A DNA stretch of 33,071 nt from Collinsella aerofaciens (GTDB lineage: Bacteria > Actinomycetota > Coriobacteriia > Coriobacteriales > Coriobacteriaceae): NCBI GenBank assembly GCA_008668235.1, contig RQCP01000015.1, forward strand, positions 1-33,071, in the 5' to 3' direction. The notes below the pieces were generated by a model. It was not told where the DNA came from, searched no databases, and worked only from the letters and a program-made list of their open reading frames with translations. The position numbers and the translations under genes are program-made. Positions 31,374 through 33,071 of the stretch are shown here, piece after piece; positions within the stretch are counted from its first letter, which is position 1; the number at the start of each line of letters is the position of its first letter.

Positions 31374-31811
31374 CTACAGATACGGAATCGACTCGTGAAT
31401 CAATTCGGCCATGTTATGAACGATTCGGCCGCTGTTCACGACTTTGATTTTAAAATCCTCGCGGCCAAAGTCCATCACATGATAGAGATTCACAACGAGC
31501 TTGCGGTCTTTCGCCATGTCGAGAACCCACTTGGCACAGTTGTCACCACAGGTAGAAGCGTTAAAAATATGCTTACGATCAAATCTCATAAGCAGCAGCG
31601 TTTTCACGCCACCAGAAAGCTGGAGTGGGGAGATGGATCCAAGCACAGGGCTTTCGATGACGTTTTCGGAGACAACAACCGATCGATCGACATCTTTAAT
31701 TATCGAGACTGCATAGGGATCCGTAATCCAAGAAGACCGGTAAGAGTTTTTGAAATATGTCGCTGTGTTGTAAATCGCTTCTGGCATATCGCCAAAGTAG
31801 ACGCTTAACAC
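31374..31811 (-). CDS. Cassette copy 2, protein A: DUF4869-like small protein
   Basis: A protein of about 145 residues aligning without gaps to the one at 23206 over most of its length. The blocks GSI-PL-LSGGVKTLLL at about 58-74 and FNASTCGDNCA at 83-93 are kept, as are LYH-M-F and GRIV-NM-E near the end. The alignment sets the start at GTG 31811 (MLSVYFGD), with GGGAG five bases upstream. A TTG at 31823 would add four residues. It ends directly against protein B. A terminator after rmlA lies just upstream, and a TATGAT box at 31849-31854 may be its own promoter. The C-terminus lacks the acidic end of copy 1. Function is unknown. Confidence 0.83.
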   Translation of the reverse strand: MLSVYFGDMPEAIYNTATYFKNSYRSSWITDPYAVSIIKDVDRSVVVSENVIESPVLGSISPLQLSGGVKTLLLMRFDRKHIFNASTCGDNCAKWVLDMAKDRKLVVNLYHVMDFGREDFKIKVVNSGRIVHNMAELIHESIPYL

Positions 31812-31848
31812 ATCCACTCCCAATCATATTATCTTTATGGTCAACGTA

Positions 31849-31854
31849 ATCATA
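31849..31854 (-). promoter_or_regulatory. Candidate -10 box of cassette copy 2
   Basis: TATGAT on the minus strand directly follows the rmlA terminator tail, about 37 bases before the GTG of protein A. The -35 would lie in the hairpin and is poor. The layout mirrors copy 1, where a -10 also abuts a terminator. Confidence 0.35.
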
Positions 31855-31859
31855 ACGAA

Positions 31860-31887
31860 AGGGGCCACCAGATAAACGGTGGCCCCT
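31860..31887 (-). terminator. Terminator downstream of rmlA
   Basis: AGGGGCCACC pairs with GGTGGCCCCT around an eight-base loop, followed on the minus strand by TTTCGTT. It starts 20 bases after the rmlA stop and separates rmlA from cassette copy 2. Confidence 0.7.
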
Positions 31888-31906
31888 AAAAGAAAACAAG
31901 CTGGCG

Positions 31907-32806
31907 CTAGTACTCGCGCGGGCTGTTGACGATCTCGCCGGCGGCGACCTTCTTCAGGTGCCGGCCGTAGACCGACTTGCCGTAGGCCTTGGCTGCCTCC
32001 TCGAGCTCGGCGGTGGTGATCCAGCCGTTCTCCCAGGCGATCTCCTCGGGCACGGACACGGGCAGGTCCTGGGAGTGCTCCACGGCGCGGACGAACTCCG
32101 CGGCCTCGTGCAGGCTCTCCATGGTGCCGGTGTCGAGCCACGCGTACCCGCGGCCCAGCGTCACGACGGACAGCGTCCCCTCCTCCAGGTACATCTGGTT
32201 GAGCGTGGTGATCTCCAGCTCGCCGCGGGCCGACGGCTTAACCTCATGCGCCTTGGCGGCGACGTCGCCCGGGTAGAAGTACAGGCCGGTGACGGCGTAG
32301 GAGCTCTTGGGCTCGGCGGGCTTCTCCTCGATGGAGACGGCGCGGCCCTCCCCGTCGAACTCCACGACGCCGAAGCGCTCGGGGTCGTCCACGTGGTAGC
32401 CGAAGACCGTGGCGCGGCCCGACTCGGCGTTCTGGACGGCGCGCGTGAGGTGGCGCGACAGCCCGTTGCCGTAGAAGATGTTGTCGCCGAGCACGAGCGC
32501 GCAAGGCTCGCCGGCGATGAACCCCTCGCCGATGGTGAAGGCCTGCGCGAGGCCGTCGGGGCTCGGCTGCTCGGCGTAGGAGAGGTTGACGCCGTAGCGC
32601 GAGCCGTCCCCGAGCAGGCGCTCGAAGTTGGGCAGGTCCGTCGGCGTGGAGATGACCAGGATGTCCCGGATGCCCGCCAGCATGAGGGTGGACAGCGGGT
32701 AGTAGATCATGGGCTTGTCGTAGACCGGAAGCAGCTGCTTGGAGGTCACGAGCGTGAGCGGGTACAGGCGCGTGCCGGACCCGCCGGCGAGGATGATGCC
32801 TTTCAT
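31907..32806 (-). CDS. rmlA: Glucose-1-phosphate thymidylyltransferase
   Basis: A 299-residue nucleotidyltransferase. The N-terminal signature is MKGIILAGGSGTRLYPLT, with SKQLLPVYDKPMIYYPL next (catalytic lysine in the KQLLPVYDKP block). LVLGDNIFYGNGL and AWLDTGTMESL complete the RmlA pattern. It joins dTTP and glucose-1-phosphate to give dTDP-glucose, the first rhamnose step. A longer frame starts at 32824, but the ATG at 32806 matches the family. It is separated from rmlB and rmlCD by cassette copy 2, which is unusual, since the four steps normally sit together. GC is very high (73% in one counted line). Confidence 0.95.
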   Translation of the reverse strand: MKGIILAGGSGTRLYPLTLVTSKQLLPVYDKPMIYYPLSTLMLAGIRDILVISTPTDLPNFERLLGDGSRYGVNLSYAEQPSPDGLAQAFTIGEGFIAGEPCALVLGDNIFYGNGLSRHLTRAVQNAESGRATVFGYHVDDPERFGVVEFDGEGRAVSIEEKPAEPKSSYAVTGLYFYPGDVAAKAHEVKPSARGELEITTLNQMYLEEGTLSVVTLGRGYAWLDTGTMESLHEAAEFVRAVEHSQDLPVSVPEEIAWENGWITTAELEEAAKAYGKSVYGRHLKKVAAGEIVNSPREY

Positions 32807-32843
32807 AGCTGATAAGCCTTCCAAAACATAGTTTTAATTCAAT

Positions 32844-32863
32844 TCCATTCTAAGATGAATGGA
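32844..32863. promoter_or_regulatory. Dyad upstream of rmlA (possible operator)
   Basis: TCCATTC and GAATGGA form a perfect seven-base dyad with a six-base spacer, about 40 bases upstream of rmlA. It could be a regulator site or part of a leader hairpin; no regulator is identified. Confidence 0.3.
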
Positions 32864-32930
32864 TTTGAAAAGCTTGAACTATGTACAAGAACCATGAACC
32901 GAATAAGCGCATACACGATTAAATTTACAG

Positions 32931-33071
32931 TGTTAGCGCCGGGCGATTTTAGCCGCTAATAGTCAAACGATTTTGACCAATCCCGGTCACCGAATAATGG
33001 CCACCGTGCCTCCCCGCCGCCACTACGCTGGTGGTGCCAACACGCCGGCGTTAGGAGGACTATTGAGGTGA
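32931..33071 (+). mobile_element. Probable left end of an IS21-like insertion sequence
   Basis: The last 140 bases carry no complete gene. From TGTTAGCGCC, two similar 12-base units, GCGATTTTAGCC (32943) and ACGATTTTGACC (32967), recur at 24-base spacing. CGGTCACCGAATAATGGCC follows, the kind of sequence I recall upstream of istA in IS21 elements. AGGAGG at 33053-33058 and a GTG at 33068 suggest the transposase starts at the very edge. The right end is outside the window, so the call is tentative. Confidence 0.4.

Overview
The window looks like a chromosomal stretch of a gut Coriobacteriia actinobacterium, most likely Collinsella or a close relative. This is inferred from the GC-rich coding style, the gene content and the locus arrangement; no database was searched. 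All positions are 1-based in the window.

Region 1 (1-8101, minus strand) is a cell-elongation operon read right to left: mreB, mreC, mreD, mrdA (PBP2), rodA, a DUF697-like membrane protein and a B12-type radical SAM protein that runs off the left edge. Region 2 (8162-14346, minus strand) holds a TPR membrane protein, a cyclophilin, a zinc-ribbon membrane protein, a P-type ATPase with a very basic C-terminal tail, and tRNA-Arg(CCG) with its own promoter and terminator.

Region 3 (14425-23161, plus strand) is a compact operon encoding the complete route from erythrose-4-P/PEP to chorismate, and on to prephenate/phenylpyruvate and the tyrosine branch: aroF-type DAHP synthase, tyrA, aroB, aroA, aroC, pheA, an aroE-aroK fusion, and aroQ. 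Two REP/RAYT-like palindromes lie between its genes, a terminator-like hairpin sits in its leader, and a strong terminator ends it.

Region 4 (23169-32978) is accessory. It contains a surface-polysaccharide ABC exporter, a GT2 glycosyltransferase, tRNA-Arg(TCT) and a dTDP-rhamnose cluster (rmlA, rmlB and a fused rmlC-rmlD). Embedded here are two diverged copies of an uncharacterised two-gene cassette. Its small first protein (DUF4869-like) carries an invariant LSGGVKTLLL segment and a FNASTCGDNCA segment. Its second protein is a P-loop ATPase with a C-terminal domain that resembles TOPRIM. One copy follows the aro operon next to tRNA-Arg(TCT); the other splits the rml cluster between rmlA and rmlB. 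Both are much more AT-rich than their neighbours. This cassette is the best candidate for an undescribed system. The right edge probably enters an IS21-like element.
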